This document shows, in pieces, positions 39,701 to 49,512 of a DNA stretch of 64,000 bases. The position numbers and the translations under genes were made by a program. Location of the stretch: assembly GCF_950023065.1 (NCBI RefSeq), contig NC_088680.1, positions 21,564,559-21,628,558 on the forward strand. Reading direction: 5' to 3'. This DNA comes from Planococcus citri (Eukaryota > Arthropoda > Insecta > Hemiptera > Pseudococcidae). The notes below the pieces were generated by a model. The model had not been told where the DNA came from, did not search any database, and saw only the letters and a list, made by a program, of their open reading frames with translations. Positions within the stretch are counted from its first letter, which is position 1; each line of letters starts with the position of its first letter.

Positions 39701-42030
39701 CCATTCGCTTTTATTATAATTTGAGAATTCTTTGACCAACCTTTGGAAAAATTCCAAAGCATCATGAGTGGTTCCACTGAAGGCGACTTTTCCATCATGT
39801 AACAATATTATTTCATGAAACAGGTCCAATATTTTCGCACTAGGCTGATGAATTGAGCAAATTATGGTTTTATTTTTCTGATCGGTCATATTTCGCATAA
39901 TGGTCATGAGATTTAGAGCTCTAAATGAATCTAAACCTGTAAACAAAATTGAGGTGGTACGATTTGACAATTTTTTGAAATTGGTACCTCTTGATATAAA
40001 ATGGGTACCTTTAAATCTAGGTAGGTACCTGTGGTTGGTTCGTCACAAAATAGCAAAGCTGGCTTGATTAATAATTCTGTGGCTACAGACAACCGTTTAC
40101 GTTCACCTCCTGATAAGTTGAGCTGAAATGAAAATTTTCAATTCTGTAGAGTTAAGTACCATCTACTCATAAATCTGAATTTACCATCAATAATCAGATC
40201 CGATCAAAATGTACTTGTACCTTTCCATCTTCGTCATTTGAAGTACCGATCAAACGATTTGCACATTCTGTCAAACCAACGTCCATTAATATTTCGTTCA
40301 CCAATGCTTCACGACATTCGGTGGTGATTCTCTTATCTAATTTTATTTGTGCCTAAAAACAAAAATGACATCTAAACGATTTTTTTCTTTCCAAGATAGG
40401 TACCTAAGTAAGCCGTTTAGATGTCCTTACCGCTAAATGCAAGTGCTCTGAAACAGTCAATGTATGAACAAGTAAATCGTGTTGGTAAACAAATCCCGAA
40501 ATTCTCTTCAGCAGTTCAGGTGGAATGTTGTGGCCATTTATTCGTATATCTCCAATCACTTTGAAATCTCCTGCGTAAAATTGCTATTTGTGTTATGGTC
40601 TGAATCCTGCTGGATCCTACGGTATGCAATTTGTGTTACTTACCTGACTGTCTATTTGCTAGCACTGACATCAAGGTAGTTTTTCCTGATCCACTAAAAA
40701 TACAATATAAATACCTATATGCGTTTGAGATTTTTTAAAATTTTATTATAATATGCTCTTTATTCAAAATAAAAAATACTTGGTACATATAAAAAATTAA
40801 AAAAAAAATATTCCTATAATACATAAATCATTTTTTATTAAAATCATTATCATTTCTTACCTTGCTCCAAAAATGGCCACCAAATGTTTCGGCTTCACAT
40901 ATCCGTTCACTAGAAATAAAAATAATTATACGTGAGTACTTACGTAGGAATTATTTGAGTTTCGTATTGGAGTAAGGAGTATGCAGATATTGCACGAATA
41001 TTTATGATTTCTTAAAAGTCTGAAATTATGTCGAGAATTCATCAAATTTTTTTTCCATTTTTGAAAGTCTGACAAAATATTATGAATTCGAAGATCACCT
41101 TTTTTTGTTTTCAAAAGTCAGCGTGACGCGGATCAGCGTTACACAAATTTTGGAAAGGCCCCCCTCTCCCCCCAAAAAAAACATCATCTACATATGTCAA
41201 AAAAAAAACATCGTTGACTTTCTGACATTGTATCAGACTTCTTAAAACTTGGAAGAAAACTGATCAAACGGTGTGAGGTAGACTTTTGACAGCGAAAAAA
41301 ATCTTGACCTTCCTACATTATGCCAGACTTTTGAAAACTTATTTGAGAGGAAAAGTCTATGTCAGACTGAAGGGGGGGGGAGGGTCAATGAAATTATAAT
41401 TATCAAACTTTCAAAAATGACTTTCTGATATTTTGTCCAATTTTTTTTTGAATTTGGAATTGCTGAAATATGTTATCCATTTTTTCGACAGACACAAGAC
41501 GAAAGACGAACAGATGAAATTTTTTCCTTACCTAGAGATCTTTAAAAAAAGAAAGTTTTTTGAACCTAATTTAGGCACAATAACACACAAACTGGAAAAA
41601 GTTTATAATAAATCCATATTGATAAGAAATGCTTACATTTTTTCTAGCATTTGAGACATGTTTTATAACCTCAAAGTGAAAATTCGTCATCATTTAGGTA
41701 GGTAATTGAATTGCTTACGAATATTTTTTCTTTTAAGTAAGTTCCCACTTTTGCTTGTGGTTGTAATGAAATATGATTTTTTTCTGTATTCTAATTCACT
41801 CGTATTATAGTATCTATCTATACAAGCTTTATACAATGAGGTTATAAAAAAAAATATTTACCATTATGAATTAATTCTTTGGCAGTACGAGTAGTATTTC
41901 GAAACATATGCTGTGTCTTGAGATCAACTTTGATGGTGAGATTTTTCCACGTTATCGAGACACCTTTGGTTTCCATAGCTGTTGGCGTATCCGTTTTCAT
42001 AATCAAATTCAACGTATAACTTGCACTCAA
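36759..42030 (-). CDS. ABCG-family half-transporter, copy 5
   Basis: Fifth tandem ABCG gene. Coding exons, 5' to 3': 42030-41862, 40909-40861, 40693-40644, 40570-40431, 40352-40221, 40122-40029, 39936-39741, 39648-39462, 39362-39337, 39240-39135, 39018-38794, 37395-37260, 37129-36759. The sum is 1881 bp, in frame for 626 residues from the first methionine; starting at METKGVS gives 608. Differences from its sisters: one exon gains two codons (187 against 181 bp), one loses a codon (225 against 228), and the C terminus stops at IALKIRL, a few residues short of the others. Walker A, the LSGGERKRLS signature, CDEPTTG and SIHQPSAKI are intact. Its penultimate intron holds a 1.2-kb satellite array. 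The first exon offers three methionines, so the true start is uncertain. Confidence 0.87.
37555..38720. repeat. Satellite-like array built on 'attcgttcgcgaatgattca'
   Basis: About 1.17 kb of short tandem units, roughly 34-40 bp, alternating forms such as 'caccaaaaattattcaattc' and 'aagtaaatgaatcgatttg', each followed by 'gttcgcgaatgattca'. The core TTCGCGAA is palindromic. It lies entirely in an intron of ABCG copy 5. Spacer lengths differ, so it is not a CRISPR-type array. Confidence 0.9.
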
Positions 42031-42578
42031 TCATTGAAAATGGTATAGGTACCTGTTTGCCCCAACAATTTTTGAGATAAGAAACGTATAATTACTTAAT
42101 TTCAATTTTTCGTCAAGTACCTGAGTAAAGTTTTTTTTCAATTTGGAAAAGTGCATTCTTAAATGAATACTAAAATCGATAATTTAAAATTTTTTTAAAA
42201 TTACAAAACTGATTTTTTTTTAAAACATACCTGATAAATTGATGATGCATGCTTATTTCTTATTGTTAGCTTTCATGCACACGATTTTTAGGGGAAAAAT
42301 TTAAAAAATCACAGTTCGACAACAATTTTAAAAACTAGGTAGGTATTATCATAAATTCATAAGTAAACGTTATAAATACGTAATAGTGTATGTACTCGTA
42401 CGATTAAGTCTGTAGTACTGGTCTATGAAATTTAAAACGTGTTTTCTAGTTTTTATTATACTTACACAGAATCAATTCTATACCTACCTAAGTAGATACA
42501 TTAATAATAACTTGCAAGAACCGGTAAATACATTGATGGGAACGAATTTACATATGTTTTGTATAACTACATACATAC

Positions 42579-42739
42579 ATATTTTGAAATGCGACTTGCG
42601 ATAGCCATATCCTCCAGTTGTCGTCGCACTTCGCCTCGTATAACACACGAGGCAATAACTGGAGAAGCATCCCAAACTCGATCCGAGCTATTTCATGATT
42701 AGCCTGCAATATTGTATTCGTGTAATTAGCGTTTTCCAT
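42579..42739 (-). other. Possible orphan coding exon, product unrecognised
   Basis: An open frame from the ATG at 42737-42739 reads MENANYTNTILQ and continues into a segment with more GC and coding-like composition, including QLLPRVLYEAKCDDNW. It can be read as an internal exon 42703-42579 with an acceptor at 'ttgcag' and a donor at GTATGT. I do not recognise the protein. It lies between the start of ABCG copy 5 and the P450 remnant, on the same strand as both, and fits neither. It could be a 5' exon of an unseen gene, or a fossil. Confidence 0.3.
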
Positions 42740-42823
42740 TACTTAGTATCGGTTTTATAGCAAAATGAGATGAAAATGAAAATTTCAAATGTAAAATAAT
42801 TTTTTAGTTGAGTTTTAACATTG

Positions 42824-42957
42824 GGGCGGGTCGAAAAAAAAACGTAGGTCTCGGAATTTTCTGAAATTCACATATGTGGTTCCTTTTGAGTTGAAAACAC
42901 CCCAAAAAAATTTTTGCCTCCCCCCCCCCGTGACACCATGGGGCTGAGCCACGTGGC
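42824..42957. mobile_element. Single terminal arm related to the 21-kb foldback element
   Basis: Starts GGGCGGGTCG and then follows the outer part of the 21044-22722 arms closely, through 'ggttccttttgagttgaaa' and 'ccatggggctgagccacgtg'. It then diverges. No opposing arm is nearby, so this is a truncated copy or the end of a related family. Confidence 0.7.
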
Positions 42958-43355
42958 TAGAGGGCTGCGATTTGCGCCATTATTCATCCCTTCAAAAGTT
43001 GTCTCTACAGGAAAAATTTCAAAAAAATCGCCGACCCCCCCCCCTAACCACTTCTTGGTCGAATTGACGTGGAATGACCCTATAGTGCTTTTCTTTTCTT
43101 ATTTTTTTAAAATTTTATTTCTGTACCTATTATATGATCTTTTTATGTAGGTAGGAGACGATTTACTGAAGGTTCAACATATCCTTCTTCAAATATTCCT
43201 CTCATCACTTCATCATGTTTCCTTCGATAATGACGAAAGATACTATTGCCAACGTTTCATACATTTATTTATTACATTAGAACGTTTTAAACCTAAAAAT
43301 GATTAATTTATGTACTCATTCAATTGTCAACATAGACTAGGTACACGATTATTTA

Positions 43356-44706
43356 TTAAATGTTTACTCGTTGCAATAGAATATCGTTACGCGGTGTCAA
43401 TAAACCGAGATTTTTATTGAATTCCAATGGAAACTTCATTTCTGGCGATACCCGATAGGAATAATTTTTTAAAGCGTAAATCAAACCAACTTTCACCATC
43501 GTTTTCCCGAAATTGGACCCTGTAACATGAGTACATATTTTCCGATCATATTCCATTTCAAATATGGTTCCATTGAAATCCTACAGTTTCCATGGCCTTC
43601 TGTAGGAGTAGATTAAGGGTAAGGTGCCCGAATGTCGACCACCTAGTTTATTTTTGGAATAAAAAGACCTGTAATTGACCTAGGTTCGCGCACAATGGCT
43701 CAAATGATAGCCACATGCCTCTAGTTTAATGCCCTAAAGTCACTAAACCTAAAACCCCCCCGCTGATTTTTCATGGCGTTTTTTCCAAAAAGTGAGAAAA
43801 TTGAAAATCGCAAAAATGGTATCCTAATTCCGACCACCCCAAAAAAATTGAAAAAAAGATGGTAAATAATATGTCAACATCGTTGTTTATTAATTGAAAT
43901 GACACAAATAGAAAGGCAATTAATTATTTAAGCAAAGGGGAACAAATATTCAATTTTTTTTTACATTTTTCTGACCCCGTATCACAAATCTCATGTCCCC
44001 ATTTGAAACACTTGGAAATTGTTTAGATGCTTTTAAATACCCTTATTCTCGTTTTCTTACAGCTTTTACAGCTTTGTTCATTGCATCAGCACACCATTTT
44101 TTACGTTTTGGCATTTTTTTCGAAAATCCAGGAAAATAAAAATTTCAAATATATAGCCAAATCATTGGTGGTCGGAATTAGGGCACTCGATGAAAATAAA
44201 TTTGATGGAAAATTTATCGGACTTACCTTTCATCGATCCAAAAACTGATTATCGGCTTTTATTCGTCGAACTTTGTACTTTAAAAAATAATTAAAACTTT
44301 TTTCACGAGAAATCACACATTTGCGCAACAGGCGATTGAAGTTGCGGGAAAAGTTAATTTTGACTTTTTGAATTTCGTTTTTTAGCTATATTTTCGCGAG
44401 TTTTGGCTTTTGGGTTGTGATTTTGGTCTTAATCGTTTTTTCTGTGAAAAATACATACGAAAATATTTTTTTCCGAATTTTCAAGGCATTAGTGGGCGAG
44501 ATAGGCTTGTGGTCGGATTTAGGCGACTGGTCGACATTCGGGCACCTTACCCTTACTTTGTAATTTGTGGTACATACTCACTTACTTACCTATACAATAC
44601 CTTGGCCCCGCTCCAAATGGTAAATAAGTGCAGCTGGGTCGTTTGGATTTTTCTTCTTCGGTGAAACGTTCTGGACGAAATTCCTGCGGATTTTCGTATG
44701 TATTTA
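43356..44706 (-). pseudogene. Cytochrome P450, 3'-terminal fragment
   Basis: Two exons of a P450 monooxygenase (an endoplasmic-reticulum haem enzyme). The first, from about 44706 to 44590, carries YENPQEFRPERF (the PERF motif) and the haem loop FGAGPRYCIG, including the cysteine that binds the haem iron. The second, 43519-43356, joins in phase after CIG and gives SNFGKTMVKVGLIYALKNYS and then the terminal strand region to a stop codon. The retained part looks functional in sequence and resembles the insect CYP3/CYP6-type C terminus (from family knowledge). Upstream exons (I-helix, ETLR K-helix) are not found. The 5' side of the haem exon runs into an LTR-like block at about 44707, so the gene appears truncated. 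A TIR element sits in the one remaining intron. Confidence 0.7.
43616..44553. mobile_element. TIR DNA element (938 bp) in the P450 intron
   Basis: The ends are inverted copies: AGGGTAAGGTGCCCGAATGT and ACATTCGGGCACCTTACCCT, with GTCGACCA/TGGTCGAC next to them. TA flanks both sides (43614-43615 and 44554-44555), as for Tc1/mariner-type elements. No transposase frame; short open frames inside it are not genes. Confidence 0.85.
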
Positions 44707-45392
44707 TGTGGTATCTTGAGCCCGCCACATCTCTGTCACTCGGTAAACATTGTACTTATGGCTGGCGAGCCACTATTTGAGTTATTAGTAGTGCCCACTC
44801 AAAGATGGTTAAAGTAATTTTATATTAACTCGCGATCCCGTTATGTCGTTGTGTTCGCGGGGTACCACAGGGCATTTATCCTGGATTCCGGACATGGGTA
44901 AGTGTCTCTAGTTTAAAGTGTATCTTTCTAACTTGTCCCCTAAACAGGCCTTAGTATTAGGAGAGCCTAAAGGAGTAGGGTGAAGTGTACAGTGTTTTGA
45001 GGTACTTGTGCCTCCTTTGCTCATATTGACTAATTCATAAGGGATGCTAAGTTTAATTACTTATTGACAGTTTCTGACTCGTAATCTTCTCATCACCATT
45101 GTGATGAAGACTAGGCCTAAGACCCCTTGTCTAGCAACCTTACTAAGTACCCAGTCTTTATATACTATGTTTGGCTTACATTGCAGGGATATTTGTGTAA
45201 ATATATTATTTAAACAAATCGTCTCATATCTGTTTTTATTCACGTAAAAATGGACACATTATGTGATAATGTCATTAGATGATTCGTGTTACTAAGTGTA
45301 CTCTGAGCTAGCTGGTTAAAGAGAAATGTTCACTCTCTAGGGAATATTTCTATCCTCACCCCAATAGATATATTTCGATAATAACCACCACA
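44707..45392. mobile_element. LTR-like block truncating the P450
   Basis: Starts TGTGGTATC and can be ended at ACCACCACA (45392), giving a short TG...CA inverted end. Its composition resembles the solo LTRs elsewhere in the window. No target-site duplication matches across these ends, so either the boundaries are wrong or a rearrangement removed one flank. It has no coding capacity. Confidence 0.4.
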
Positions 45393-45439
45393 CTTAATAT
45401 TTCCCAATCGCCTTTTAACAAAGTGGGGGTTTTGTCGAA

Positions 45440-47560
45440 TTGTTGGTGAAAAAAACACCAGAAAATCCTCACGACCCTACAAATTTTTTTTGAATGTCTG
45501 GTGGCTCCTTGGTGAATTATGGTAGAAGTCACCAAAGTGAGTTTTTGACTTTTTTGAGGTGAGTTTTTATGATGGACAAATCACCAGAATGTCCTTATGA
45601 TCCTAGATTTTTTTTTTGAATGTCTGGTGACTCCTTGGTGAATTCCGGTGACTTCTTGGTGAGAGATTCAATTCACCAGAAGTCACCAAGTGAGTTTTTC
45701 ACTTTTTTGAGGTGAATTTATGATGGACAAATCACCAGAACGTCCTCATGCACTTTGAAAATTTTTCGAATGTCTGGTGACTCCTGGTGACTTCTGGTGA
45801 CAGATTCACCAGAAGTCACCAAGTGGGTTTTTTGTCTTTTTTGTGGCGAATTGTTGGTGAAAAAAATCACCAGAACGCCCTTATACCCTTTGAAAAATTT
45901 TTTGAATGTCTGGTGACTCCTTGGTGAATCCTGGTGACTTGTGGTGACAGATTCACCAGAAGTCACCAGCTGAGTTTTTGACTTTTGTCCATCTGAATTT
46001 ATGGTGAAAAAAATCACCAGAATGTCCTAATGACCAAAAACTGTTTTCGAATATCTGGTGACTCCTTGGTGAATTCTGGTGACTTCTGGTGACAGATTCA
46101 CCAGAGATGTTTTGAATGTTTTTTAGCTGAATTTATGGTGAAAAAATCACCAGAATGCCCAAATGACCCGACATTTTTTTCGAATATCTGATGAACCCTT
46201 GGTGAATCCTGGTGACATGGTGACTGATTCACCAGAAACCACCCACTGAATTTTCGACGTTTTTAAAGGTAACATTAAAATGAAAAAATCACCCCGATAT
46301 TCTTTTTGACTTTTTTAACGGTTAATTTAGGGCGAAAAAATCACGAGAATGTCCTCAGAGCCTTTGAAATTTTTTTTAATGCTTGATGACTGCTTGGTGA
46401 ATCCTGGGGAGTGGGGACTTAAAGTGACTAGATTCAACAGGTAAGTTTTCGCCGTTTTCGACTTTTTTTTCAGCTGAATTTATGGTGAAAATATCACCAG
46501 AATGTCGTAATGACCCGAAATTGTTTTCGAATATCTGATGAACCCTTGGTGAATCACCAAATGAGTTTTCGACTTTTTTAAAATGTGACTTAAAAATGAA
46601 AAAATCACCACAATAGGTATCGTTTTTGACTTCTTTAAAAGTTAATTTAAGCGGAAAAAATCACGAGAATGTCCTGAGAGCCTTTGAAAATTTTTTCAAT
46701 GCTCGGTGAGACTGCTAAGTGAATCCTGGGGACCTGAGGTGAATCTGTCACCAGACGTCACCAGGTGAGTTTTCAACTTTTTTCCAGCTGAATTTATGGA
46801 GAAAAAAATCACCAGAATGTACTAATGACCTGAGAAATTGTTTTAAAATATCTGGTGGCTCCTTGGTGAATTCTGGTGACTTCTGGTGACATTAGTTGAA
46901 TTTATGGTGAAAAAATCACCAGAATGTCTTAATGACCTCAGAAATTGTTTCAGAATATCTGGTGACTCCTTGGTGAATTCTGGTGACTTCTGGTGACAGA
47001 TTCACCAGAGATGTTTTGAATGTTTTTTAGCTGAATTTATGGTGAAAATCACCAGAATGCCCTAATGACCCGAAATTGTTTTCGAATATCTGATGAACCC
47101 TTGGTGAATCCTGGGGACTTGAGGTGAATCTGTCACCAGAAGTCACCAGGTGAGTCCCGACTTTTTTCCCTCTGAATTTATGGTGAAAAAATCACTAGAA
47201 TGTCCTAATGACCTCAGAAATTGTTTCAGAATATCTGGTGACTCCTTGGTGAATTCTGGTGATTTCTGGTGACAGATTCACCAGAGATGTTTTGAATGTT
47301 TTTTAGCTGAATTTATGGTGAAAAAATCACCAGAATGCCCTAATGACCCTAGGAATATTGTTTTCGAATGTCTGGCGACTCATTGGTGAATCTTGGTGTC
47401 TTCTGGTGACAGATTCACCAGAAGTCACCAAGTGAGTTTTCGACTTTTTAAAGGTGAATTTATGATGAAAATATCACCAGAATGCCCTAATATGACCCTG
47501 GAAATCGGTACCTGGTGACTCCTAGTTTTTAACTTTTTTTAGGCGAATACTTGTTGAAAA
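45440..47560. repeat. Minisatellite rich in GGTGA/TCACC
   Basis: About 2.1 kb of diverged tandem units, roughly 150-170 bp each, containing 'ctggtgactccttggtgaat', 'cttctggtgacagattcacc', 'agaagtcaccaagtgag' and 'gaatttatggtgaaaaaatc'. Each unit holds the pentamer in both orientations (GGTGA and TCACC), so units can fold on themselves. It probably lies in or beside the lost 5' part of the neighbouring transporter gene. Confidence 0.88.
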
Positions 47561-47769
47561 AAATCACGAAAATGTATTTATATGTACCTAAACAATTTAT
47601 TGAAAACTGATCAACTTGTTGATATACACAATAATATAGACAACTTTCAAGAATTAGCGTACGTGCCTCCAAAACAGAAGTGAAAAAAGGCCTCTTCAGA
47701 AGTACATTCTGCTCAGACTCAGAGATGAAGAATTTTCAAATAATTTGTACCTGTCTGTAAGACATCAGT

Positions 47770-48300
47770 TTTACATATTTTTTGATTTTCAACTTTGGGA
47801 GCTTTATACAAGGGCACCAACATTATTTGGAAGACCAAGGGATGGGTTTTCTTGAAAATGTTCTTACCTATGTACTCGTAGAGAAATTCTACCCATTGAA
47901 AAATTTTCAAAAAATGTCTACAGACATCAGTTGCCTATGTTTTTTTCATTTTTTCCAAATTTGGGGGCTCCATAGTCCATACAAGAGAGCCAACGCCATT
48001 TGGATGGTCCAACGAAAGTATGTAGGTAAGGTATAGAACAATTCCAATGTGGAAATGAGATATTTCCAAAAAAATTCCCCGATTGATTTTTTCAACTTTG
48101 AGAGCGCTACTCAATAAGGAGCCAATATGGTTTGAAGGTTCGGAAAAAGTTTTCTCTGTGGTGGGGGATTATTTAGAGAAATTCTGACGCAGAAACAAAG
48201 AAATGTTGATAAATTGAACTTTTTTGGTCATATTTTTTTTTTCATTTTTCCAACTTGGGGGCTACTGGCACCACTTTCTTTGTAGATATGGGGAAAATAA
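47770..48300. repeat. Diverged ~150-bp repeats
   Basis: Four loosely related copies share 'tttttcaactttgggagc'-like phrases followed by 'gccaacgccatttgg'-like sequence. Non-coding. Confidence 0.4.
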
Positions 48301-48491
48301 AAAATAGGGAATTTAATTTCTCACCCGAAGGCCGAAGTAACAATTTTGGTGGGTGGGAGGTGGAAAATTTCAGCTTTGCAAAATAAGGTACACCTTAATT
48401 TTAAAACTATAGGTACCTACTGTAATCAATTGGGCAATTAATTTTAAAAAGAATAATTGTTCCCGGTGATTTGATTTTTTTCTGTTTACAG

Positions 48492-49033
48492 TTACAGTAT
48501 TAGATGTATTTCATGGTTGTGTTGTGGCACTTTCTGTATCATTTATGAGTAAATATTACAAGGCCAATGAATTAGGTAAATCTTGAGATGCACTGAGTAC
48601 CTAGAAGGACCTATTGTTTATTTTATGATGTTTAATATAAATTTTCATGTTTGATTCTTTATAGGACGACTACAAGCTGTGAATAGCGCGTTTTCCTTAC
48701 TGTTTCCCTTCGCTTTCCCCGCGTACAATGCTATTTTTCAGTCAACATTGGATGGGTTTCCTTCTTCATTTTGTTTTCTGAGCATTGTGATGGATTTAGG
48801 CATCATAATTTGCTTTTGGTAAGTTCAAATTCACTAGGATCTACCTAGTTGGCTACTATTTGAGGTATTATTTTCCATTTTTATTACCATAATAGTGAAC
48901 AATGAACATGCATCAATATTTCATCTAAGTTATTTACAATTTCAGCGTATCCTATTCCTTCAGTAAAAAAATCGCAACAAAAAAATCGACCGATGTTGAA
49001 GGAGAAACTCACAAAATGATGGCCGGACAGTGA
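48492..49033 (+). CDS. SLC46-like major facilitator transporter, last three exons
   Basis: Three plus-strand exons with good splice sites: 48492-48575, 48665-48818 and 48946-49033, ending in TGA, with AATAAA at 49101-49106. The phases join. The reading begins TVLDVFHGCVVALSVSFMSK, continues across the first junction (LGRLQAVNSAF), covers helix-rich sequence such as FPFAFPAYNAIFQSTLDGFP, and ends in a short polar tail, KSTDVEGETHKMMAGQ. The order 'LG...QA...PL..Y...F..T.D.FP' resembles the last helices of the SLC46 family (proton-coupled folate/haem-carrier type); this is recognition from memory. No upstream exon was found among the repeats to the left, so the gene is either 5'-truncated or has far-off exons. 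Substrate unknown. Confidence 0.6.
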
Positions 49034-49512
49034 TGAAATAGTCGTGTTTTGATCTCGCATTATGGAATTTGTTATGTACGTATTTTGATCTGGTATGAAG
49101 AATAAAAACGTGCGAAAGCAATAATAAGTTATATTTGAATTTCAAAATGTATACACTAGGCGACGTTTTCTGCCTAAAACGAAAAGAAAATAAATAAACC
49201 TTAAATAATCTCGTATCACAGCAGCACGTAGTTGTAATTAGTACTTTTAAAATTACCATTTATAGTCGAATTTCTGATCGAAACAGTATTAAAATCCATG
49301 ATTAATACACAATTTATTTAATTACATATTATACCATTAACATGAAACAGAGGAGGGAAAACAAAAAAACAAAAAAAAAATAGTGATGAACAACGAACGA
49401 AAAAAAAAATGTGCAATACTATTTTTCAAACTTTTTAAACAAAACAATACACATAAGGTACGTAGTGTTTTCAAAAATTATTATTATTTTTTCTTTCTTA
49501 CCCTTTTAAAAA

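Noticed and set aside
44027..44664. Plus-strand frames with hydrophobic stretches
   Set aside because: They fall inside the TIR element and across the antisense of the P450 haem exon.
44707..45392. Full retrotransposon with gag/pol
   Set aside because: No reverse transcriptase, protease or integrase motifs in any frame; at most an LTR-like block.
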